This document shows, piece by piece, positions 1 to 6,167 of a stretch of DNA of 9,745 nucleotides. Positions within the stretch are counted from its first letter, which is position 1; every line of letters begins with the position of its first letter. The translations under genes and the position numbers were made by a program. The DNA is from Thermomicrobiales bacterium (GTDB lineage: Bacteria > Chloroflexota > Limnocylindria > Limnocylindrales > CSP1-4), in NCBI GenBank assembly GCA_004525275.1, contig SPCO01000039.1, forward strand, positions 1 to 9,745. Direction: 5' to 3'. A model generated the notes under the pieces. The model ran no database searches and was not told the DNA's origin. It saw nothing but the letters and a program-made list of their open reading frames with translations.

Positions 1-549
1 CTAGCTGGTCTCCGCGTGCTTGGTCAGCTGGGCGACGAACGGTGAGCGAACCAGGGCATCGGGGAAGAGCGTCGCGGCCTCGGTCGTCGGCGAGATCCAT
101 TCCACCAAGTGCCGGTTGACGATGATCGTGCCGACGTCACGCACAAAGAACGTGCCAGCGGCCTCGTACGCGATCGTGGCACTGGTCAGCGGGACCATCG
201 CCTCGCGTTTCAGCACGCTCGCAAGGGCGTCGGTGCCTCGTTTGGCGTGGATCTGGCCCAGGATGAGATAGGGACCGATCGAGATCTGCAGGCGGTTCCT
301 GGTGAGCGCGAGGCGTTGGCCCTCAGCCCCGCGAGGGCCGCTCGCGACGACGGCCATGAGGTCGCTCCGCTCCAGCGAGATGCTGTCGAGCGAAATGGTG
401 TGGCCGTCTTCGAGACTCTGACATTCGAGGTGATGGACGCGGAATCGCTCCTGGCCGTTGAGGAAATCGGTCAGCCGATCGCCAAACATCGTGAGTTTTC
501 CGGAGATGGTGCAATCGCCGGCGAACCCGGCAAAATCGATCGGCCGCAT
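1..549 (-). CDS. Hypothetical 182-aa protein, last visible gene of the suf operon
   Basis: I do not recognise this protein with confidence. It is complete: the TAG stop is at bases 1-3, and an in-frame TAG at 562-564 means translation must start at or after the ATG at 549. It has no signal peptide, membrane helix or cysteine motif (C13 and C43 are the only cysteines). It reads as a soluble, beta-rich protein. Residues 14-70 and 94-152 look like two divergent copies of one module: each opens with an I-x-G-[KQ]-[LI] strand, has a hydrophobic stretch in the middle, and ends in a strand followed by serine. The RLTDFLN segment (residues 25-31) recalls small 'RLSDxLN' beta domains such as DUF6812, a weak resemblance from memory. 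It lies 68 bp after the Rieske gene on the same strand, with a hairpin between them and no clear Shine-Dalgarno site. A weak TAGCGT -10-like box at 564-559 could give it its own near-leaderless transcript. A role in Fe-S assembly is guilt by association only. Confidence 0.7.
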   Translation of the reverse strand: MRPIDFAGFAGDCTISGKLTMFGDRLTDFLNGQERFRVHHLECQSLEDGHTISLDSISLERSDLMAVVASGPRGAEGQRLALTRNRLQISIGPYLILGQIHAKRGTDALASVLKREAMVPLTSATIAYEAAGTFFVRDVGTIIVNRHLVEWISPTTEAATLFPDALVRSPFVAQLTKHAETS

Positions 550-594
550 GCTCGGCCAACGCTAACCCGAGTTCGACGTGTCCCGCTACCGAAC

Positions 595-616
595 CTTGGT
601 ACCGCCGGGTACCAGG
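595..616. terminator. Hairpin just after the Rieske stop codon
   Basis: Two GGTACC palindromes face each other across a 4-nt GCCG loop (604-607). The seven perfect pairs are 597-603 with 608-614, extended by one wobble and one further pair to 595-616. The hairpin starts 2 bp past the Rieske stop codon in the direction of transcription. No T-run follows, so it is not a textbook intrinsic terminator. It could equally be a partial terminator or an mRNA-stability hairpin separating the suf genes from the 182-aa gene. Confidence 0.45.
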
Positions 617-617
617 C

Positions 618-953
618 TCAGTCGTTGATCTCCAGCGACCCGTCGGGGACCTCGATCATGATCCGGTCACCTTCGACCACCACGTCGTACACAGCGAGAG
701 GCAGATCGGCGGGAGGATCGAGCGGTTCACCACTCTCGAGATCGAAGCGTGAAAGGTGCAGCGCACAGGTCAGCGTCCCGGCGGTCAGGAAGCCCTTGTC
801 CAGTTCGAAGTACTCATGGCTGCACGTGCCCTGGACGGCCGCGAGATCGCCGTTCGAGTTGATGATCAGGACCTGGTCCGTGCCATCGGCCCAGGCCATC
901 TTCATCGTGCCGAGGGGGACTTCGTCGACCCCCAGCAGGTCGATCCGTCTCAC
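618..953 (-). CDS. Rieske-type [2Fe-2S] ferredoxin of the suf operon
   Basis: This 111-aa protein is a small soluble Rieske ferredoxin. The ligand motif C-x-H-x16-C-x2-H is complete: C44, H46, C63 and H66. The following GEPLDPPADLPL stretch (residues 75-86) matches the proline-containing loop that closes over the cluster in dioxygenase-type ferredoxins. It has no membrane anchor, signal peptide or fused domain, and its length is typical for the family. Translation starts at a GTG (953-951) whose last two bases lie in the sufD stop (GTGA overlap). No Shine-Dalgarno site sits at the usual distance, so translation probably depends on coupling to sufD. Rieske ferredoxins occur next to sufD in suf operons of several high-GC lineages. 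The likely role is electron supply to cluster assembly, or being an early recipient of a cluster; the sequence does not tell which. It is unlikely to serve a ring-hydroxylating oxygenase, since no such gene is near. Confidence 0.92.
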   Translation of the reverse strand: MRRIDLLGVDEVPLGTMKMAWADGTDQVLIINSNGDLAAVQGTCSHEYFELDKGFLTAGTLTCALHLSRFDLESGEPLDPPADLPLAVYDVVVEGDRIMIEVPDGSLEIND

Positions 954-2335
954 GCTGCAGCGCCGCCCGCCGCTCCGATCCCGGCGTCCCAGCGGGCTTC
1001 GAGCATCTCGCGCAGACGGTCCTGCGCCTCGGCTACTGGGACACGGGCAACGACCGGCTCCAGGAACCCGAGCACGATGAACTTGCGCGCCTCATCGGGC
1101 GCGATGCCCCGACTCTCCAGGTAGAAGAGCTGGGCCTCGTCGATCGGCCCGACCGAGCTCGCGTGCATCGCCCGCCGGCAATCCGGCTGATCGATCTCGA
1201 GGCTCGGGATCGCGACCGATCGGGTCGCCTTGGACAGGTTCATCCCGAATTCACCCAGGAAGCTGTCCGTACCCACGGCCGAACGCTCGATGACGATCAT
1301 GCCTTTCATAAACGACTTGGCCCGGTCCAACAGTGCGCCCTTGGACAGCAGGTTGCCCGTCGTATCGCGACCGACATGATGGGTATATGAGGTCAGGTCG
1401 AAGAGTTGATCGTCGCCACCAAAGACGATCTCGACCTGCTCGACGGAGCTGCGGTCACCCTCGAGCCGGTTATCGACCCGGCTGCGCACCAGACGCGAGC
1501 CGAGTTGGGCCAGCGCCCAGTGGAGGGTCGCTCCCTCGCCGATGACCGCGTTCCGGTGCTGGATGGCAACCGTCGTCGATGGCAGTTCCTGAAGGCTCGT
1601 CAACGCCAGGCTCGCGTCCCGACCGACCTGGATCTCGAGCGTGCCGGCGAGGAGCGATTGGCCGCCGTCTGGCTTGGACAGGCCAGAATCGATGAGTTCC
1701 TCGAGGACGGTCGCCGAAGCTCCGTCGCCAAGCGAGATGAACGTCCTCGACAGGAGGGCACGGTCGACAGCCCCGGCCGTCCAGCGGATGACGATCGGTC
1801 GCAGCAAGCGAACGCCGGCCGGGATATCGAGCACGATTCCCTGGGCCCAGAGCGCCCGGGTCAGCTGGGCGAAACGGTCGTCCATCGGCAATGTCGTGCC
1901 GCCGTCAATGAGACCCCGTACTCGGTCTGGATCCTGGCGGGAGAGTCCAGCGATGGTCGTGAGCGTCACGCCGCCGGCCATCGCCTCCGCCGAGAGTGCA
2001 GCACCGACGAGGTCGCCCTCGTCGATCACGATGAGCCCATCGGTCTCGCTCGGGACCTCGATCGCGGCCGGTGCGGATGCGACAGACGTCGTGACGCGCG
2101 CGCCGGCGAGCTGGACGTTGCGGAAGTCGAAATAGGTCGTGTACAGGAGATTGGACTCGGCCGGCAGCGCCTCGAAGGCGTCGAAGGCTGCCTGACGGTC
2201 GGTCCGAAGCCAGTCCGGGTCACCGTCGATCGGGGTGACCGCGTCGATCGCCGCCCGGCTGACGGGCAGAGTGAAGTCGGTCGGTGCCTGGCGGGCGGGA
2301 CGGGCCGGCTTGGGTCGCCGTGACGCGACCGTCAT
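950..2335 (-). CDS. sufD: SufD, Fe-S cluster assembly scaffold subunit
   Basis: This 461-aa protein is SufD, the partner of SufB in the SufBC2D complex that builds iron-sulfur clusters in the cytosol. The first 20 residues are basic and proline-rich. The middle (about 95-375) carries the repetitive short strands of the SufB/SufD beta-helix. The C-terminal family signature is clear: SLEIDQPDCRRAMH, then VGPIDEAQLFYLESRGI, then FIVLGFLEPV. H391 corresponds to the E. coli SufD histidine (H360) at the SufB interface. The Cys two residues before it in E. coli is alanine here; an RRA-x-H form is what I recall from actinobacterial SufD, and a cysteine sits at 386 instead. A GGAGGGG ribosome site (2350-2344), inside the end of sufB, lies 8 nt before the ATG. 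The start overlaps the sufB stop (ATGA) and the stop overlaps the Rieske GTG. SufB and SufD are homologous, but the MSRGLTENEA and EMEGS hallmarks of SufB are absent. Confidence 0.95.
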   Translation of the reverse strand: MTVASRRPKPARPARQAPTDFTLPVSRAAIDAVTPIDGDPDWLRTDRQAAFDAFEALPAESNLLYTTYFDFRNVQLAGARVTTSVASAPAAIEVPSETDGLIVIDEGDLVGAALSAEAMAGGVTLTTIAGLSRQDPDRVRGLIDGGTTLPMDDRFAQLTRALWAQGIVLDIPAGVRLLRPIVIRWTAGAVDRALLSRTFISLGDGASATVLEELIDSGLSKPDGGQSLLAGTLEIQVGRDASLALTSLQELPSTTVAIQHRNAVIGEGATLHWALAQLGSRLVRSRVDNRLEGDRSSVEQVEIVFGGDDQLFDLTSYTHHVGRDTTGNLLSKGALLDRAKSFMKGMIVIERSAVGTDSFLGEFGMNLSKATRSVAIPSLEIDQPDCRRAMHASSVGPIDEAQLFYLESRGIAPDEARKFIVLGFLEPVVARVPVAEAQDRLREMLEARWDAGIGAAGGAAA

Positions 2336-3735
2336 CCGAGCGACCCCTCCATCTCAAGCTTGACGAGGCGGTTGAACTCGATGGCGTACTCCATCGGCAG
2401 TTCCTTGGTGAACACCTCGAGAAACCCCTGGACGATCAGGTTGGTCGCCTCGTTCTCGGTCAGGCCTCGGCTCATCAGATAGAAGACCTGGTCCGCGCTG
2501 ACCTTGCCGACAGTGGCCTCGTGGGTCATCGACGTGTCGTCTTCCTGGATATCGATATAGGGATAGGTGTCGCTCCGACTGATGTCGTCCATCATCAGGG
2601 CGTCGCAACGGACGCTGGCGACCACATTGGTAGCTCCCGGCGAGACCTTGAGGTGGCCGCGATAGGTCGCCCGACCGCCATCCTTCGAGACCGACTTGCT
2701 GACGATCCTCGAGCGTGTGTTCGGAGCGAGATGGATGGCCTTGGCGCCTGTGTCCTGGTGCTGGCCCTTGCCCGCGACCGCGACGCTGATGATGTCGGCG
2801 GTCGCCCCTTCCCCTCTGAGATAGATCGCCGGGAACTTCACCGTCTTTCGCGAGCCCGTATTGGCGTCGATCCATTCGACGGTCGAGTTCTCGTACGCGT
2901 GGGCCCGCTTGGTCACCAGGTTGTAGACGTCGTTCGACCAGTTCTGGATGGTCGTGTAACGGACCTTGGAGCCCGGCAGCGCGACGACTTCGACCACCGC
3001 CACATGGAGTGACTCAGTCGCATAGATGGGCGCCGTGCAGCCCTCGATGTAGTGGACCTTGGCACCCTCGTCCACGACGATCAGGGTCCGCTCGAACTGG
3101 CCGGTGTTCTCGCCGTTGATCCGGAAATAGGCCTGCAGCGGAAGCGGGACTTCGACACCTTTGGGAACGTACACGAAGGAGCCGCCCGACCAGACGGCTG
3201 CGTTGAGCGCCGAGAACTTGTTGTCCTCGGCCGGCACGACGGTCCCGAAGTGCTTGCGGAAGAGGTCTGGGTACTCGACCAGCGCCTGGTCCGTGCCCAT
3301 GAACACGACGCCGAGTTTGGACAGCTCTTCCTTGACCGAGTGGTAGACGACCTCCGAGTCGTACTGGGCGCCGACACCGGCCAGGAACTTGCGCTCCGCC
3401 TCGGGGATACCGAGCTTCTCGAACGTCGCCTTGATCTGCTCAGGCACGTCGTCCCAGGACTTCTCCTCGCGCTCGGACGGCTTGCGGTAGTAGACGATCT
3501 TGTCGAAGTTGATCTTGTCGAGACCATCCGTCCAGGTCGGCATCGGCCGCTTCTGAAAATGCTCGAAGGCTCGCAACCGGTACTGGAGCATCCAGTCCGG
3601 TTCATTCTTGAAGCCGCTGATCTCCTCGACCGTCGCACGGGTCAGGCCCCGTTTGGTTTCGGCGAGATACGCGATGTCGTCGTGGAAGGCGAACTGCTCT
3701 CGCTGGTCGGTGATGATCTCGCTGGTGGCAGTCAT
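2332..3735 (-). CDS. sufB: SufB, Fe-S cluster assembly scaffold subunit
   Basis: This 467-aa protein is SufB, the scaffold on which the SufBC2D complex assembles new iron-sulfur clusters with sulfur from a cysteine desulfurase and energy from SufC. It is full length for the family. Signature segments are EGCTAP (C233), TTIQNWSNDVYNLVTKR (Q264, W266), RCDALMMDD (C377), MTHEATVGK (H405, E406), FYLMSRGLTENEA and the terminal KLEMEGSLG. From memory of E. coli numbering these match C254, Q285, W287, C405, H433 and E434, so the sulfur-transfer path and assembly site look intact. It is the first gene of the operon. A GGAG site (3744-3741) lies 5 nt before the ATG, and a strong promoter is about 75-105 bp upstream. 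The usual neighbour sufC is not adjacent: sufD follows at once with a 4-bp overlap. Confidence 0.97.
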   Translation of the reverse strand: MTATSEIITDQREQFAFHDDIAYLAETKRGLTRATVEEISGFKNEPDWMLQYRLRAFEHFQKRPMPTWTDGLDKINFDKIVYYRKPSEREEKSWDDVPEQIKATFEKLGIPEAERKFLAGVGAQYDSEVVYHSVKEELSKLGVVFMGTDQALVEYPDLFRKHFGTVVPAEDNKFSALNAAVWSGGSFVYVPKGVEVPLPLQAYFRINGENTGQFERTLIVVDEGAKVHYIEGCTAPIYATESLHVAVVEVVALPGSKVRYTTIQNWSNDVYNLVTKRAHAYENSTVEWIDANTGSRKTVKFPAIYLRGEGATADIISVAVAGKGQHQDTGAKAIHLAPNTRSRIVSKSVSKDGGRATYRGHLKVSPGATNVVASVRCDALMMDDISRSDTYPYIDIQEDDTSMTHEATVGKVSADQVFYLMSRGLTENEATNLIVQGFLEVFTKELPMEYAIEFNRLVKLEMEGSLG

Positions 3736-3793
3736 CAGGTCTCCGGTCTTTATCGGGCGGGCTGGTGTCCCGAGAACCGTCCGGGCTCGGGCG

Positions 3794-3814
3794 AATCTAA
3801 TTCCGAGTCAGATT
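3794..3814. promoter_or_regulatory. Imperfect inverted repeat over the sufB -10 and start region
   Basis: On the minus strand AATCT (3814-3810) and AGATT (3798-3794) form a dyad with an 11-bp centre, starting within the GATAAT box and covering the expected transcription start. This is where a repressor such as an Fe-S-sensing Rrf2/IscR- or SufR-type protein would act. The repeat arms do not match the IscR, cyanobacterial SufR or mycobacterial SufR consensus that I recall, so the regulator is unknown and no regulator gene is in the window. Confidence 0.35.
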
Positions 3815-3840
3815 ATCGGGATTAACCGGTCAGGCGTCAA
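3812..3840 (-). promoter_or_regulatory. sigma-70-type promoter of the suf operon
   Basis: Read on the minus strand, TTGACG (3840-3835) is followed after exactly 17 bp by GATAAT (3817-3812). These differ from the TTGACA/TATAAT consensus at one position each, which stands out against the GC-rich surroundings. The predicted start is near 3805, giving a leader of about 70 nt before the sufB ATG. Confidence 0.75.
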
Positions 3841-3915
3841 CGACCCAGGAGGAAGAGCGATCGAGGCCGCCGACTGAGCGTTCCTCGCCGGCCACGGCAC
3901 CAAGGGTCGAGGCCG

Positions 3916-3921
3916 TATGCT
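3916..3921 (+). promoter_or_regulatory. Possible -10 box for the holin/phosphodiesterase gene
   Basis: TATGCT at 3916-3921 is a good -10 hexamer, with an expected start near 3928, which is 44 nt before the main ATG. No recognisable -35 lies 16-18 bp upstream (CACGGC at the 17-bp position), so the call rests on one hexamer and its position. Confidence 0.35.
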
Positions 3922-3945
3922 GTGGGCGACCCCGCAAGAGGAACG

Positions 3946-3975
3946 ATGGTGACCGACCGAGGCGCGACGCGATGA
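3946..3975 (+). CDS. Possible nine-codon leader ORF coupled to the holin/phosphodiesterase gene
   Basis: An ATG at 3946, preceded by AAGAGGA (3936-3942), opens a frame encoding MVTDRGATR. It ends at a TGA (3973-3975) that overlaps the ATG of the main gene as ATGA. The ribosome-site-like sequence is better here than the GAGG (3959-3962) 9 nt before the main ATG. The arrangement fits translational coupling from a tiny leader, but a frame this short can arise by chance. Confidence 0.25.
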   Translation: MVTDRGATR

Positions 3976-6110
3976 GCCGATTCGTCGGCTTCTACGGGAC
4001 CCAACTACGTGTGCTACGCGATTGGCGAGGCGGACCCTTCGCCTTGATCCGGCGGCTGCTCTTGACCCTGATCGTGGCCACCGTCGCGTTCATGGCGACC
4101 GCATACGTTATGAGCCCTGGTTTCGCGGTTGACCGCGCCATTGACGGTGCCGTGGCGGTCATCCTGATGGCCCTGTTCAATGCCCTGATCCGCCCGGTGG
4201 TCCTCGTCCTGGTCGCCCCGATCTCGCTGATCCTCACCGGCATCACGGTCCTGACCCTCCAGGTCCTGGCGTTCCTCGTGGTGGCCCAGTTCGCGCCGGG
4301 CGTCCACGTCGATGGACTCAGCACGGCGCTGATCGCATCGTTCCTGTACGCGATCATCAACACGATCCTGACCTCGATCCTCGGCATCGACAGCGGCGGT
4401 TCGTACTACAGCACGCTCATCCAACGGCTGCTGGTCAAGAGTGCCGAGGGGCACTCGAACAAGCCTGGGCTCGTGATCATCCAGATCGACGGTCTGGCCC
4501 ATCCGATCCTCTCCGGGCGGATGCGCGCCGGATCCGTCAACACGATGTCGAACTGGGTGCGGGATGGCTCACACAAGCTGGCCCAATGGGAAGCGATCCT
4601 GCCTTCGATGACGTCTGCCAGTCAGGCCGGCATCCTCCACGGCAACAACGACGACATCCCGGCCTTCCGTTGGTACGAACGCGATCGCGAGCACCTGATG
4701 GCGTCGAGCAATCCAGCCGATGCCGAATTGATCCTCTCGCGGATCAGCAACGGCGAAGGCCTCCTCTCGAACAACGGCGCCAGCATCTGCAATCTGATGA
4801 CCGGCGACGCTACGCGCTCCTATCTCACGACGGCCGCGATCAAGGCCGAGGGCGGCGGGCTCGGCGACAGCCAGGCGTTCACGACCTTCTTCTTCAGCCC
4901 AACCGGCTACCTGCGTTCATTCACGCTCTTCCTGGGCGAACTCTTCAAGGAATTGATCCAGGCACGTCGGACCCGACGGTCCGGGGTCCGCCCACAGCTG
5001 CACCGTGGGCTCAAGTACGCCGGGATGCGCGCGGCGAGCAACGTCCTCCTGCGCGATGTCAACGTCTCGTTGATCATCGACGAGATGTACCGCGGGACGA
5101 ACGTCATCTACGTCGACTTCACCGACTACGACGAGCTCGCTCATCATTGCGGGCCGGAGCGGATCGAATCGTTCCAGGCGCTCGATGGCGTCGATCAAGC
5201 CATCGCAACGCTGGTCAAGGCGACCGAGGAGGCTCCCCGTCCGTACAAGTTCATCGTTCTGTCCGACCACGGCCAGAGCCTGGGCGCGACGTTCCTCCAG
5301 CGCTACGGGCTGAGTCTCGGTGAGTTGGTTCGCGGGCTCATGAGTGGGCGCGCCACCCTCATCCAGACCAAGGCGAGGGCTGAGGGCTCGGTTTTCGTGA
5401 ACTCGTTCCTGTCGGAGATCACGCGGAGCAGCGGCGTCGGTCCGTCGGTCGCGCGTGCCGCCTTGAAGAGCAAGACGACGGACGGCGTCGTCGACCTTGA
5501 CGCCACTGACGAGCCGACTGGGTCGACGATCGCAGACGAAGGCTCGATCGCCGTGGTCGGATCCGGCAACCTGGGACTCGTCTGGTTCACGGGATTTGAT
5601 CACAGGCTCAGCGTCGAGGAACTCGAGGAACTCCATCCGGGTCTCGTAGCGTCGGTCGCGGCCCATCCCGGGGTCGGGATGTTGATGGTCCGCTCCAAGG
5701 AATTCGGGGCGGTCGTCTTCGGCCCGAACGGGACCCGCTATCTCGATGAGGACCGGGTCGAGGGCGAAGACCCGACCGTCCTCTTCGGACCGCACACGGT
5801 GATGAGCCTCAAGCGCGAGGACGCCATGGTCCATGCGCCGGACTTGCTGCTGATCAGTGAATACGACCCTGAACTCGATGAGGTCGCCGCATTCGAGGAG
5901 TTGATCGGCTCGCACGGAGGGCTGGGCGGGCCCCAGACCGCGCCGTTCATCCTTCATCCGGTCGAGTGGGAATTGGACGAGGAGATCCCGCTGGGCGCTC
6001 CGGCCATCTACCGCAACATCCGCCGCTGGATGGAGTCGCTCGACATCAGGCTCGGTCCGTCGGCCACCCCGTCACCCGTCCCGGGACCGACCGCCTCTGG
6101 CGACCAGTAG
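3972..6110 (+). CDS. YvlD/Phage_holin_4_2 membrane domain fused to an alkaline-phosphatase-superfamily phosphodiesterase
   Basis: This 712-aa protein has two parts. Residues 28-138 form a four-helix domain like YvlD (Phage_holin_4_2), with the FNALIRP signature (69-75) and the repeated PG-F-x-VD and PG-V-HVDG turns. Residues 165-690 form an alkaline-phosphatase-superfamily catalytic domain resembling nucleotide pyrophosphatase/phosphodiesterases. I see a full metal-site set: D173 (IDGL), nucleophile T214 (in PSMTSASQAG), D387 and H391 (DYDELAHHCGP), D432 and H433 (SDHGQ) and H648 (GSHGG). Such enzymes cut phosphate mono- or diesters using two metal ions; the substrate here is unknown. The C-terminus is a short Pro/Ser/Thr tail. 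Arginines before helix 1 and an even helix count would put the catalytic domain in the cytosol, unlike LtaS- or EptA-type relatives. The name 'holin' is historical; there is no phage context. The next gene, a phospholipase-D-like enzyme, hints at a lipid substrate. The start is the first ATG with a nearby GAGG. Confidence 0.9.
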   Translation: MSRFVGFYGTQLRVLRDWRGGPFALIRRLLLTLIVATVAFMATAYVMSPGFAVDRAIDGAVAVILMALFNALIRPVVLVLVAPISLILTGITVLTLQVLAFLVVAQFAPGVHVDGLSTALIASFLYAIINTILTSILGIDSGGSYYSTLIQRLLVKSAEGHSNKPGLVIIQIDGLAHPILSGRMRAGSVNTMSNWVRDGSHKLAQWEAILPSMTSASQAGILHGNNDDIPAFRWYERDREHLMASSNPADAELILSRISNGEGLLSNNGASICNLMTGDATRSYLTTAAIKAEGGGLGDSQAFTTFFFSPTGYLRSFTLFLGELFKELIQARRTRRSGVRPQLHRGLKYAGMRAASNVLLRDVNVSLIIDEMYRGTNVIYVDFTDYDELAHHCGPERIESFQALDGVDQAIATLVKATEEAPRPYKFIVLSDHGQSLGATFLQRYGLSLGELVRGLMSGRATLIQTKARAEGSVFVNSFLSEITRSSGVGPSVARAALKSKTTDGVVDLDATDEPTGSTIADEGSIAVVGSGNLGLVWFTGFDHRLSVEELEELHPGLVASVAAHPGVGMLMVRSKEFGAVVFGPNGTRYLDEDRVEGEDPTVLFGPHTVMSLKREDAMVHAPDLLLISEYDPELDEVAAFEELIGSHGGLGGPQTAPFILHPVEWELDEEIPLGAPAIYRNIRRWMESLDIRLGPSATPSPVPGPTASGDQ

Positions 6111-6155
6111 ACGTTCCGGCCAGGCCCCGCGAGGGTCAGGAGCGCTGCACCGCGG

Positions 6156-6161
6156 TACAGT
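6156..6161 (+). promoter_or_regulatory. -10 box placing a leaderless start at the phospholipase D gene
   Basis: TACAGT (6156-6161) fits the TAnnnT -10 pattern. Exactly 6 bp separate it from the ATG at 6168, so standard geometry puts +1 on the A of the start codon. The nearest Shine-Dalgarno-like sequence (AGGAG, 6138-6142) is about 25 nt upstream and too far to serve. The -35 position (GGGTCA, 6133-6138) is weak. Confidence 0.5.
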
Positions 6162-6167
6162 TAGACC

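Noticed and set aside
3861..3915. Direct repeat TCGAGGCCG at 3861-3869 and 3907-3915
   Set aside because: It is only 9 bp, 46 bp apart, and made of words common in this GC-rich DNA. It could be chance.
3972..4400. Prophage holin
   Set aside because: The Phage_holin_4_2 name is historical for YvlD-like bacterial membrane proteins. No phage genes, endolysin or attachment sites are nearby, and the domain is fused to an enzyme.
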